Source: Blastomonas aquatica
GTDB taxonomy: Bacteria > Pseudomonadota > Alphaproteobacteria > Sphingomonadales > Sphingomonadaceae
Length of the DNA: 64,000 nucleotides
Direction of reading: 5' to 3'
NCBI RefSeq assembly: GCF_014639875.1
Contig: NZ_BMGD01000006.1
Span: forward strand, 186,001 to 250,000
The translations under genes and the position numbers were made by a program. The notes beneath the pieces are model-generated. The model saw only the letters and a program-made list of their open reading frames with translations, was not told the DNA's origin and ran no database searches. This document shows positions 9,530 to 17,530 of this stretch, piece by piece. Numbering within the stretch: the first letter of the stretch is position 1; the number at the start of each line of letters is the position of its first letter.

Positions 9530-9712
9530 GTCATTTTCCGCGCGCAATTGGAACACCATCTGTCCCAGGGCGGCGCCGACCGGGAGAGACCAGCAGTACG
9601 GCAAGCGCAACTGCCGGGAATCGAACCAGCGCAATCGTCGCTGGGAGGGCGAAAATCAGGTGAAGGCCCCGGCGACTGTCAAAGCCGCCGGGACATCACG
9701 CAAGACTGCGCC

Positions 9713-11560
9713 TCAGAAGCTGCTCCATTCGTCTGCGGAATCGGGCCTCGCCAGCGCAGCGACCGCCGCGGCCGGGAGATTGCGGGTAGGTCCGCCAAAC
9801 TTGGCACTTGCCCCAGCAGGCTTGTTGTACCGGTTAGGCGCACCGACGTTGAACTTTCCGGCCTGCTCCGCCAGGTTGGTGACCTCACCTGCCAGATTGC
9901 GGGCTGCGGCCGAAGTCTGCTCCACCATCGCGGCATTCTGCTGGGTGGCATGATCCATCGTGCTGATGGCACTGCTGACTTCACCGATGGTCGACGATTG
10001 CGCATTGTTGTCATCGGCGATCCGGCCCAGCAACGCATGGACTTCCCTAACGTCGCCGGAGATGTTGGCGAGCGCGGAATCGACCTTCTGCACCATGTTG
10101 ACGGCTGCCCCGATATCGTCCTGGGTGGCGGTAAGCTGATCGCGGGCGCGACCTGCTTCCTCCTCGGCACGCATCGCCAGCGCCGACACCAGATCGGCGA
10201 CCACGGCAAAGCCGCGCCCCGCCTCGCCAGCACGGCCAGCTTCGACCGCAGCGTTCATCGCCAGCACCCGTGTCTGGAAGGCGATCTTGTCGAGACCTTC
10301 GATCACGCTATCGATGCCCTTGGCGCTCTCGCTGACCCGGCTCATCGCATTCACCGCCTCGTCGGCCACATCGCGGCCGTTTGATACGGTGTTGATGGCA
10401 CCGTTGGCACGTTCCACCGTCTGGGTCGCGGCCTGCGCGGTTGCCTTCAGCCTCTGGTCCATCTGGTTGACGGCGGCCGACGTTTCCTCAAGGCTCGCTG
10501 CGTTGGCTTCGGTCCGTCGCGCCAGATCCTCGGACGCATGGGCGATCTCGTTGGAGCCGGTACGAATAGCCGCCGCCGCTTCAGCCACCGACGAAATCAA
10601 TGCGCACAGGCCCGTTATCGCGTTGTTGAAATTGGTTTTTACCGAGCTGTAGCTGGCGGGGAACTCGGTCTCGATCGTGGCGGTGAGATTGCCGTTCGCC
10701 AGTTCCAACAGATGCGTGGATACGGTCTCGACGACCATCCGCTGGGCAGCCTCTGCCTTGGCGGCTTCGGCTTCGGCGGCCTGCTTGGCGACAGCTGCAT
10801 CGCGGAACACCAGCACGGCGCGCGCCATATCGCCAAGCTCGTCGCCGCGCTCCACATCGGGCACTGCAATGTCAACCCGGCCATTGGCAAGATCGGCCAT
10901 CGTCCGGGTCAGCGCGCTGACGGGCCGGGCGATGATACGGCTGAGCACGATCGCCAAGGTTGCGGCAATTCCGATCAGGGCCAGCGCCCCGACGAACAGC
11001 GTGATCCGGGCCGACGCGATTGCGCCATCCTGCAGGGCCGAATTCTCATCGATCAGCTTCACCGCTGCATCACGGACGTCACGCAGTGGCAACACCGCTG
11101 CGCTGACCAGCACCGCCTTGCCAGCCCGGCGAACCGCTTCCACGGCCTCGGCGCGCTGTCCAGCCTTGACCCTGGCAATCATCGGGTCGCCCCATTTCTT
11201 GCGCCAGGCCAGCGTCTCCTCGCGCGACTTGACCACCAGAGCCTTCTGCGCAGGATCTTCGAGAAGCTCCTCGAGCTCCTTCGAGGTCAGGTCATACTCT
11301 TCCCGGCCCTCGTCATAGGACTTGAGATAGCTGGTATCGCCGGTGACCAGAAAGCCGCGGAGTTGGCTGTTCTGTCTGAGCACCGCCGTTTCAAGCGTGA
11401 TCGTTTTTGAATGGATCGACTGAGCCAGATTGTTTCCCGTCGTGGTCGATCCGATCAGGCTGATGTTCATGAAGAACACGAACATCACAATCGCTGCTGA
11501 TGCGCAGATCAGCACGTATGACAGTGCGAGCTTGCGCGGAATGTTCATGGATTGAAGCAT
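9713..11560 (-). CDS. Methyl-accepting chemotaxis protein with CHASE3-like sensor
   Basis: 615 residues from the ATG at 11560 (AGGAAAAG upstream). TM1 is at about 11-33. An all-helical periplasmic sensor (SKTITLETAVLRQNSQLRGF and LVTGDTSYLKSYDEG) resembles CHASE3. TM2 is near residue 195, followed by two HAMP-like segments. The signalling hairpin contains AFQTRVLAMNAAVEAGRAGE and GRGFAVVADLVSALA. The protein ends DEWSSF, resembling the aromatic pentapeptide that tethers CheR/CheB. It sits 85 bases behind a TonB receptor on the same strand, so it could be co-expressed and sense the same nutrient. It is the only chemoreceptor in the window and could feed the che operon at 17165-23365. Confidence 0.93.
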   Translation of the reverse strand: MLQSMNIPRKLALSYVLICASAAIVMFVFFMNISLIGSTTTGNNLAQSIHSKTITLETAVLRQNSQLRGFLVTGDTSYLKSYDEGREEYDLTSKELEELLEDPAQKALVVKSREETLAWRKKWGDPMIARVKAGQRAEAVEAVRRAGKAVLVSAAVLPLRDVRDAAVKLIDENSALQDGAIASARITLFVGALALIGIAATLAIVLSRIIARPVSALTRTMADLANGRVDIAVPDVERGDELGDMARAVLVFRDAAVAKQAAEAEAAKAEAAQRMVVETVSTHLLELANGNLTATIETEFPASYSSVKTNFNNAITGLCALISSVAEAAAAIRTGSNEIAHASEDLARRTEANAASLEETSAAVNQMDQRLKATAQAATQTVERANGAINTVSNGRDVADEAVNAMSRVSESAKGIDSVIEGLDKIAFQTRVLAMNAAVEAGRAGEAGRGFAVVADLVSALAMRAEEEAGRARDQLTATQDDIGAAVNMVQKVDSALANISGDVREVHALLGRIADDNNAQSSTIGEVSSAISTMDHATQQNAAMVEQTSAAARNLAGEVTNLAEQAGKFNVGAPNRYNKPAGASAKFGGPTRNLPAAAVAALARPDSADEWSSF

Positions 11561-11645
11561 TGCAGAATCTTTTCCTGTGTCGGTGCGGGAAGCAAAATTG
11601 ATCGGCCGACCGCCGGCAGCCTGAGCCGCCGGCGGTAGCTTGGGG

Positions 11646-14144
11646 TCAGAACGAGAATTGGGCAGAAGCTGACACCGTGCGACCGTTGATCGCGCGGCCC
11701 CAGCCGATACCGTTTGCGGGCACGGCGTTCTGGGCGATGTCGTAAAAGCCCAGGGTGTCGAACAGATTGTTGGCATTCAGCATCAGCTGGATGCGCTCGG
11801 TGGGGCGGAACTGCACGAAGGCATTGACCACCGTGAAGCCCGGCATCACCAGGCCGTTGCCGTCCTGCGCAAAGCTCTTGGTAGTGCCAACGATATTGGT
11901 ACCCACAGTCAGTTGCTCGGCATCGTACTGCGGCGTCAGCTGGAAAATGAAGTCGGGCTGATGCCGCGGCGTGTTGCCGTTGAACGCAGCGTTGAGGTTG
12001 TCGTTGCGGATTTCCGCGTTGGTGTAGGTCATGTTGCCGGTGAGGCTGAACGGTCCGGTGCGATAGCTCGCCTCGACTTCAGCACCATAAGCCCGGTAGT
12101 TGCGCAGGATCTCAAGCCCGGTACCACCTTGAATGTTGCGATCGGTGGTATCCGCGAGAAAGCCGGTGACATTGAGCGTCATGTTGTCCTTGCGGAACTT
12201 GAAGCCCCCTTCGGTTTGCGTCACCGTGTCAAACGCGGCGGTACGATCGATAAGGCTGCCGTCAATCGCGCTCACCGAACTGGTGAACAGGATCTTGTCG
12301 GCGCTGGCGCGGGCGCCCTTGCTGTAACGTGCGAAGACCGCGAAAGGTTCGGAAATGCGCCAGTTTACGCCCGTCGAGTAGCTGATGTAATCATAGTTGT
12401 AGTCGACAGGTGCGGGGCGCGACAACGGCAGGAAGCCGGTACGCGTCTCTGCCAGTGAAAAGCTGCCATCGCCGTTGAAGTCGAAGGACGTGCTGCCCAC
12501 CCGGCCACCACCCAGATCGGAACCGAACAGCTGTCCGCGTACCTTGCCGATGTCGTAGCGGATGCTGCCGCCGATCGCGATATCGCCGATATGGAAGTTC
12601 AGCGAGCCGTAGGGCGCAGTGATGTCATAATCGACATCGAACTTGCGGCGGAAGGTCCCGGGGGCAACGCCGATGGTCGGGCCCAGATCGAACGCGCGGA
12701 AGCCGTCCTGCGTCAGAAATGTGCCGGCTGCGTCGCGCACGTTGAGCAACGCTGCGTCGCCTCCGCCCAGCATTTCCTGCAGCGTGTTACCATAAAGCCA
12801 GACGCTCTTGATCGCCTGGTTCGATTTATACACGCCGACGGTGGTGGTCAGCTTGCCGCCGCCCACTTCCCAGACCCGCGTGGCGCGAAGGTCGTTGCTG
12901 GCATTGTCGAGCGATTCGGCATTGACCCGCGCGACGAGCATATTGCCGATAACGCCGTTGCCGTTGAGCGCGCCAGGGTTGGTGATGACGCTACCGCTGT
13001 TGGGTCCACCCGCATAGCTGAGCGACCCCCCTGCTGCGCCCAGCGACGCCAGAACGGTATCGCCTGAAAAAGCGCTGAAAAACTGGTTGCGCAGCGTGCT
13101 TCCCGAGATGTCGGAATAGCGGAAGCGCTCGGTGATCGTCCATCCGGCAAGATCAAACTGTGCCTCGAGCCCGATCGACTTGACCTGTGCGTGCATGCCA
13201 TCGGACAGGTTGTAGTTCTGGGGCTGGTTGTTGCCGTCGAGCGTAACCAATCCCGGAAGATTGTTCGATAGGACCGAGTCCTTCTTCAAGTCGAAATTGG
13301 CGAACGAGGCATATGACGGGTTCGCGTCGGTACCGGTGATAGCGACAGGGGCCGTCGCATATTGCGGCGAGCGATCATCCAGCCACTTGGCGTGCAGCCG
13401 GATATAGCCGTTGGGCAGCTCCTTGGTGATGTTGAACTTGAGCTGGCCGCCCTTGTAGGCATTAAAGCCGACGTCGCGCGGACCTTCGCCCGAGCGATAA
13501 AAGCCGCCGATATGCATGCGCAGCGTGTCGGTCAGCTTGGTACCGTAACTGAAGTCGAGCCGCTTGGTATCAAAATCAAGACCAGTGGTGATGGCGATCG
13601 CACCGCCTTCGACGTCACCGGTCTTCGAGATCAGGTTGATCACGCCGCCAGGCGAGTTGGATGCGAAAGTCGATGCCGATCCGCCACGAATGGCCTCGAC
13701 CTGACCAATGTTGAAGTCATACCGGATGAAGATGTCAGAGGCGACGTTGAAGATATCGCCGAACTCAAGCACCGGCAGACCATCTTCCTCGATTTGCATG
13801 TACTTCGAACCGCCAGAGGCGAGCGGAAGGCCGCGGATCGTGTAATTGGAATTGCCTTCACCGGTCGATGACTCGGTACGGATACCGGGAATATTGCGCA
13901 GCACCTCGGCCAGGCTGCGCGCACCCAGCTTCTCGATCTCCGCAGACCGGAGCACGCTGGTGGACGTCGCGCTATCGAGCGCGTCGCGACCCTTGGCGAC
14001 GCCAGTCGAAAACATGTCCTTGGGCTGCTCCTTGGCAGCTTCTTGCTCTGCAGTAGCTTTGCTCTGGGGCGAGGCGTCTTGCGCAAATGCGGGAGTTGCT
14101 AGCGCAAGCGGAGCTACAGTCAGAAGAAGGCGTATTTTACTCAT
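11646..14144 (-). CDS. TonB-dependent outer-membrane receptor
   Basis: 832 residues from the ATG at 14144, chosen because the signal peptide MSKIRLLLTVAPLALATPAF begins there; a longer reading to 14198 lacks a leader. The plug domain is clear (LAEVLRNIPGIRTESSTGEG, YTIRGLPL, VEAIRGGSASTFASNSPGG). The barrel ends SASAQFSF. There is no STN domain, so it should not signal through FecR. Substrate unknown. The barrel and plug style resembles receptors used by sphingomonads for plant- or polysaccharide-derived compounds, but this is inference. Upstream lies a FixJ-type regulator; downstream lies a chemoreceptor. Confidence 0.92.
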   Translation of the reverse strand: MSKIRLLLTVAPLALATPAFAQDASPQSKATAEQEAAKEQPKDMFSTGVAKGRDALDSATSTSVLRSAEIEKLGARSLAEVLRNIPGIRTESSTGEGNSNYTIRGLPLASGGSKYMQIEEDGLPVLEFGDIFNVASDIFIRYDFNIGQVEAIRGGSASTFASNSPGGVINLISKTGDVEGGAIAITTGLDFDTKRLDFSYGTKLTDTLRMHIGGFYRSGEGPRDVGFNAYKGGQLKFNITKELPNGYIRLHAKWLDDRSPQYATAPVAITGTDANPSYASFANFDLKKDSVLSNNLPGLVTLDGNNQPQNYNLSDGMHAQVKSIGLEAQFDLAGWTITERFRYSDISGSTLRNQFFSAFSGDTVLASLGAAGGSLSYAGGPNSGSVITNPGALNGNGVIGNMLVARVNAESLDNASNDLRATRVWEVGGGKLTTTVGVYKSNQAIKSVWLYGNTLQEMLGGGDAALLNVRDAAGTFLTQDGFRAFDLGPTIGVAPGTFRRKFDVDYDITAPYGSLNFHIGDIAIGGSIRYDIGKVRGQLFGSDLGGGRVGSTSFDFNGDGSFSLAETRTGFLPLSRPAPVDYNYDYISYSTGVNWRISEPFAVFARYSKGARASADKILFTSSVSAIDGSLIDRTAAFDTVTQTEGGFKFRKDNMTLNVTGFLADTTDRNIQGGTGLEILRNYRAYGAEVEASYRTGPFSLTGNMTYTNAEIRNDNLNAAFNGNTPRHQPDFIFQLTPQYDAEQLTVGTNIVGTTKSFAQDGNGLVMPGFTVVNAFVQFRPTERIQLMLNANNLFDTLGFYDIAQNAVPANGIGWGRAINGRTVSASAQFSF

Positions 14145-14480
14145 GAAAAGCGGTCCCATGTCACCGACGCATTGTTGAGATCGCCGGGGAATCGGCATCG
14201 ACGTCGTTAGGCAAATTATAGACAGCTCGGTTTGAGCCGTGCCGCGATGGGACCTTTTTTTGCGAATCTGTTCGCATTTATCTGGGAGGTTGCGACGCTT
14301 TGGTCGCGTGCGGGCGCATTATCAGGACCCTGAATCAGCCTCAGCGCCTGGCTGTCGCGGCATGATCAGATGTCTGGAGCGAGAGCAATGGACGCCACAG
14401 GCGCGCTGCTTTGGCGCGTCGGGAAAGGCTTTGCGTCAGCTACGAAACCGCAGCACGCAGGTCACCGGCGACCTGCAATT
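14145..14480 (-). promoter_or_regulatory. TonB-receptor upstream region with CTATAAT box
   Basis: This 336-base gap holds no gene. On the minus strand a CTATAAT box occupies 14221-14215, about 70 bases before the receptor start. No clear -35 is present. Near it a small inverted repeat (GCGAA/TTCGC, 14262-14275) is flanked by a run of T on the plus strand. No cobalamin-riboswitch box was recognised. Confidence 0.45.
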
Positions 14481-15092
14481 TCAGTCGGCGAGCAACCCGC
14501 CGAAAAAAGCGATGCGCATCGCATCTGGCAGGCTCGGCACCTCAAGCTTTTCCATCATGTTGGCACGATAGACCTCGACCGTGCGGGGACTGATGCCCAA
14601 TTCATGGCCGATGATCTTGTTCGATTTGCCGACCATCAGCCCTTCTAGAACGTCCCGTTCCCGGCCGGAGAGCCGCTCGAGCTTCTTGACGGCGGTGTCG
14701 GCGCGGGCGGCGACCAGGGTCGTCTTCTCCAGCAAGGAAAACGCGGTCTCGACCGTATCGAGCAGCTGTTTGGGGTCGCATGGCTTTTCGAGGAAATCGA
14801 CCGCACCGGCTTTCATCGCCAGCACCGCGCGGGGAACATCGCCCCAGCCGGTCAAGATGATCGGGAGCAGGTCCGGACGCCCGTCGATGGCCTCGATAAC
14901 CTCCATCCCGCTGGTGCCAGGCATGTTCATATCGAGCAGCAAAGGCCCGGGAGTGAGTTCGTCCAACTCTGCCAGAAACGCATCACCGGACGGAAATCCG
15001 CGAATAATCGTGTTTTTATAAACGGATAGCAAGGTATGCAATGAAGCCCTGATATCGTCGTCATCGTCCACAATGTAGATGCTGCGCATCAA
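14481..15092 (-). CDS. FixJ-family two-component response regulator
   Basis: 203 residues: receiver domain (acidic pocket at about D10-D12, phospho-acceptor D54 in LLLDMNMPG, conserved Lys in LEKPCD), then a LuxR-type helix-turn-helix (LSGRERDVLEGLMVGKSNKI and LGISPRTVEVYRANMMEK). Two ATG codons open the gene (15092 and 15089). It is upstream of and co-oriented with the TonB receptor and chemoreceptor, with a 336-base gap that contains a promoter, so it probably controls rather than belongs to their transcript. No partner kinase is in the window. Confidence 0.92.
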   Translation of the reverse strand: MMRSIYIVDDDDDIRASLHTLLSVYKNTIIRGFPSGDAFLAELDELTPGPLLLDMNMPGTSGMEVIEAIDGRPDLLPIILTGWGDVPRAVLAMKAGAVDFLEKPCDPKQLLDTVETAFSLLEKTTLVAARADTAVKKLERLSGRERDVLEGLMVGKSNKIIGHELGISPRTVEVYRANMMEKLEVPSLPDAMRIAFFGGLLAD

Positions 15093-15369
15093 AGTGATCC
15101 GCTCCTGTCTTCAAGCTATTCTCGAACTCTGGCTCGGTGAGCGCGCGATATCGATCTCACGTCAAGTCCGAGTTCTGTTTTTGGGCCAACTCCGGCAAGT
15201 GTTGTTGCAGTTTACGCCACTCTGAAGCTTTTTCAATAGCTGTCTGCATTATTCAACTATCTCGCTCCTGTCCGGTTGCTTGCCCGGTCCATACTGTATG
15301 TTCTCTCTGCCGGTGCGAAGTAAAATGCGGTAAACTCAGATAATGCGATGCATTGTCAGGGCGAAGTTT

Positions 15370-15732
15370 TCATGGGCTCGCACGGCCCAGACCTGCGAGG
15401 CCTTCCATAATGCTTCGATTGACTGAGATCAGATCGTCGATCGACTCACGGCCAGCGATAACGTCGCTTGAAAACCGATCGATCCACAATGCAAGGGATA
15501 CAATCCCCGCGCGCAGCTGGTCGGGCAGGCCATTGCCCGGTGCTCCACAGTCGACTGCAAAAATGTTCCACATTTCGCGGTTTCTGTAGAGCGTGTCGAC
15601 GAGTGCGGCACCGTGGATGCCTGCATCGCGCGCGACAATCATCTCGCCGGTGATTTGCCCCATCAGGCGGTGTTCGGTGGCCCGCGGCGCCTCGGACAGG
15701 CTTCGGACGCTCTGGTATGCGGAAAGCGACAT
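15370..15732 (-). CDS. flaF: Flagellar biosynthesis regulator FlaF
   Basis: 120 residues from the ATG at 15732 (GAGGAG about 8 bases upstream). It matches alphaproteobacterial FlaF: MSLSAYQSVRSLSEAPRATE at the start, RNREMWNIFAVDCGAPGN, and the diagnostic GIVSLALWIDRFSSDV and ISVNRSIMEGLAG. In Caulobacter FlaF works with FlbT in flagellin production, FlaF being needed for flagellin synthesis or secretion. Here it marks the left border of the motility island and is divergent from motA, while flbT lies 44 kb away near the other border. Confidence 0.92.
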   Translation of the reverse strand: MSLSAYQSVRSLSEAPRATEHRLMGQITGEMIVARDAGIHGAALVDTLYRNREMWNIFAVDCGAPGNGLPDQLRAGIVSLALWIDRFSSDVIAGRESIDDLISVNRSIMEGLAGLGRASP

Positions 15733-15761
15733 CAACGGACTCCTCTGTCGATTGTGGGACC

Positions 15762-15768
15762 ATTCTAG
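15762..15768 (-). promoter_or_regulatory. Putative flaF -10 box (CTAGAAT)
   Basis: CTAGAAT reads on the minus strand 30 bases before the flaF start, followed by GG, the same form as the boxes before flgE and the short fliN. No TTGACA-like -35 is visible. Confidence 0.4.
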
Positions 15769-15940
15769 AGCGATCTTCGCCGCACGGTCGGTTTGACTGC
15801 AGCTTTTTAGACCAGGACAGGACCGGTCAGCGAGGAACCGCCAACAGCAACGTTGAGCTTCGCACGGTCGCCTGCAGGCATTTTGATGACGCAGCAAAAA
15901 TGAAAATGGCATCGCTCGCCCCCGCCACCCGACATCTCGA

Positions 15941-15947
15941 CTATAAT
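15941..15947 (+). promoter_or_regulatory. Putative motA -10 box (CTATAAT)
   Basis: CTATAAT lies 36 bases before the motA ATG, in a GC-rich context with no TTGACA-like -35. It is one of the recurrent boxes found before flagellar transcripts in this window. Confidence 0.5.
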
Positions 15948-15982
15948 TCCCAGAACAACCGTCCCTTGGGGTTTTGATTTGC

Positions 15983-16867
15983 ATGCTGAATGGCGTTGGC
16001 CTTGTTGTAATTCTTGCTTGCGTCTTCGGCAGCTTCATCATGGCTGGCGGCAAGATGGACATCATTCTGCATGCGCTGCCGCATGAGATGATGGCCATCT
16101 GCGGTGCTGCGCTTGGAGCCTTCCTGGTCGGCAACTCGATGGCAGTAGTGAAGAAAGCCGGCAAGGGCCTCGTGCGTGCATTCAAAGCGCCACGCTGGAA
16201 GGATAGCGACTATCGCGATCTGCTCACCTTGCTGTTTGCACTGCTCTCCACCTTTCGCAAGGGCGGGGCGACCGCGATCGAGCCTCATCTCGATGCGCCT
16301 GCCGACAGCGCGATGTTCAGCCGTTACCCCCGCATCCTGGCCGACCACCATCTGGTGGAATTCATCTGCGACTATCTGCGGATGATGACGGTCAGTTTCG
16401 AAGACCCCAACCAGATGGCCGAAGCCATGGAAGCCGATATCGAACGCCACCACCACGAGGAACTGGGGCCGCAGCACGCGCTCCAGGTGATGGCCGACGG
16501 GTTGCCGGCGATCGGCATCGTCGCCGCTGTACTCGGCGTGATCAAGACCATGGGTTCGATCGATCAGCCCACCGAAGTTCTCGGTGCCATGATCGGCGGC
16601 GCGCTGGTCGGCACCTTCCTGGGAGTACTTCTGTCCTACTGCCTTGTGGGCCCGCTTGCCGCAAAGCTGCTGGAGACGATCGAGTCTGACTCGAAGCCCT
16701 TCGGCATCGCGAAGACCGCCATCATCGGCCATGCGCAAGGCTTGCCGACGCAGGTTGCGATCGAAATCGCCCGGCGCATGACTCCCTCGAGTTACGCGCC
16801 CTCCTTCCAACAGCTCGAAACCGCACTTGATGAGGCGAACAATGAACTCAACGCCAAACCAGCCTGA
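15983..16867 (+). CDS. motA: Flagellar motor stator protein MotA
   Basis: 294 residues from the ATG at 15983; a TTG nine bases upstream is in frame but less likely. Four membrane segments are visible: residues 1-22, about 32-50, and the paired helices around GLPAIGIVAAVLGVIKTMGS and GGALVGTFLGVLLSY. The cytoplasmic loop between helices 2 and 3 is highly charged, as needed for contact with FliG. With MotB it forms the proton-driven stator. Unusually, motB is not adjacent but about 6.5 kb downstream at the end of the che operon. Confidence 0.95.
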   Translation: MLNGVGLVVILACVFGSFIMAGGKMDIILHALPHEMMAICGAALGAFLVGNSMAVVKKAGKGLVRAFKAPRWKDSDYRDLLTLLFALLSTFRKGGATAIEPHLDAPADSAMFSRYPRILADHHLVEFICDYLRMMTVSFEDPNQMAEAMEADIERHHHEELGPQHALQVMADGLPAIGIVAAVLGVIKTMGSIDQPTEVLGAMIGGALVGTFLGVLLSYCLVGPLAAKLLETIESDSKPFGIAKTAIIGHAQGLPTQVAIEIARRMTPSSYAPSFQQLETALDEANNELNAKPA

Positions 16868-17168
16868 TAGCCACGAACCTTTGCCGGTGCTCAAGCTTCC
16901 TGCCAACGGCACTACCGCCTCGGCAGAAAGCCTGCGGGCGCAGCTTGTGGCTTTGCTCGAAGGGCCCGGCCCTGCCGCGATCGACGCAAGCGAGGTCGAG
17001 AATATCGGCCAAGCCGTCCTGCAGCTGCTCGTCGCAGCTCAGACGGAAGCCCGCGCAGCCGGCCAGGCGATTGAAATTACTGACCCCAGTCCGGCCTTTT
17101 GCGAACGTGTCGACCAATGTCGGCTGGCCGAACCGATTGGCCTGCAACTTGAGGGAGCCGAAGCGTGA
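16842..17168 (+). CDS. STAS-domain protein of the chemotaxis operon
   Basis: 108 residues. The ATG at 16842 lies inside the end of motA (26-base overlap) and is preceded by GAGGCG. The fold pattern is that of a STAS/MlaB-like domain (GPAAIDASEVENIGQAVLQLL, then an alternating helix and strand with AIEITDPSPAF). The Ser usually phosphorylated in anti-sigma antagonists is not obvious. STAS proteins occur at this position in other alphaproteobacterial che operons, with undefined role. The stop overlaps the GTG of the next gene by three bases. Confidence 0.75.
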   Translation: MNSTPNQPDSHEPLPVLKLPANGTTASAESLRAQLVALLEGPGPAAIDASEVENIGQAVLQLLVAAQTEARAAGQAIEITDPSPAFCERVDQCRLAEPIGLQLEGAEA

Positions 17169-17530
17169 CCAAACGTATTTTGACTGTCGATGATTCGATG
17201 AGCATGCGCATGCTGCTCAAGACGTCGCTTACCAAACAGGGTTTCCTGATCGAAACCGCCGATGATGGCGAGCACGGCCTAGCACGGATGTGCGAGGTTG
17301 GTCCCGATCTGCTGATCACCGACATCAACATGCCCAAGATGGACGGTTTCGAGCTGATCGAAGCCGTGCGCGCCATGCCCGAATTCCGCGGCATCCCGAT
17401 CCTCGTTCTGTCGACGGAGTTTTCTGACGACAAGAAGGCCCGCGCCCGCAGCGCCGGCGCGACGGGCTGGATCACCAAGCCGTTTGATCCGGACAAGCTG
17501 GTATCGGCCATTCGCCGGGTCTGCCCGTGA
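17165..17530 (+). CDS. cheY: Chemotaxis response regulator CheY (copy 1)
   Basis: 121 residues with a GTG start (GTGA overlap with the STAS gene). It is a stand-alone receiver: D9/D10 acidic pair, phospho-acceptor D53 in LITDINMPKMDG, Thr/Ser switch in ILVLSTE, and Lys in WITKPFDPDK. It is directly upstream of cheA and is phosphorylated by it in the standard scheme. Which of the two CheY proteins binds the FliM switch is not decidable here; one may act as a phosphate sink. Confidence 0.93.
   Translation: MTKRILTVDDSMSMRMLLKTSLTKQGFLIETADDGEHGLARMCEVGPDLLITDINMPKMDGFELIEAVRAMPEFRGIPILVLSTEFSDDKKARARSAGATGWITKPFDPDKLVSAIRRVCP

Noticed and set aside
14152-14254. GGTCCCAT (14152) and ATGGGACC (14247) inverted repeat around the TonB-receptor start, as an RNA switch hiding the ribosome site
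   Set aside because: The likely -10 box (14221-14215, minus) lies between the arms, so the distal arm would not be transcribed. Eight bases over 90 can also occur by chance.
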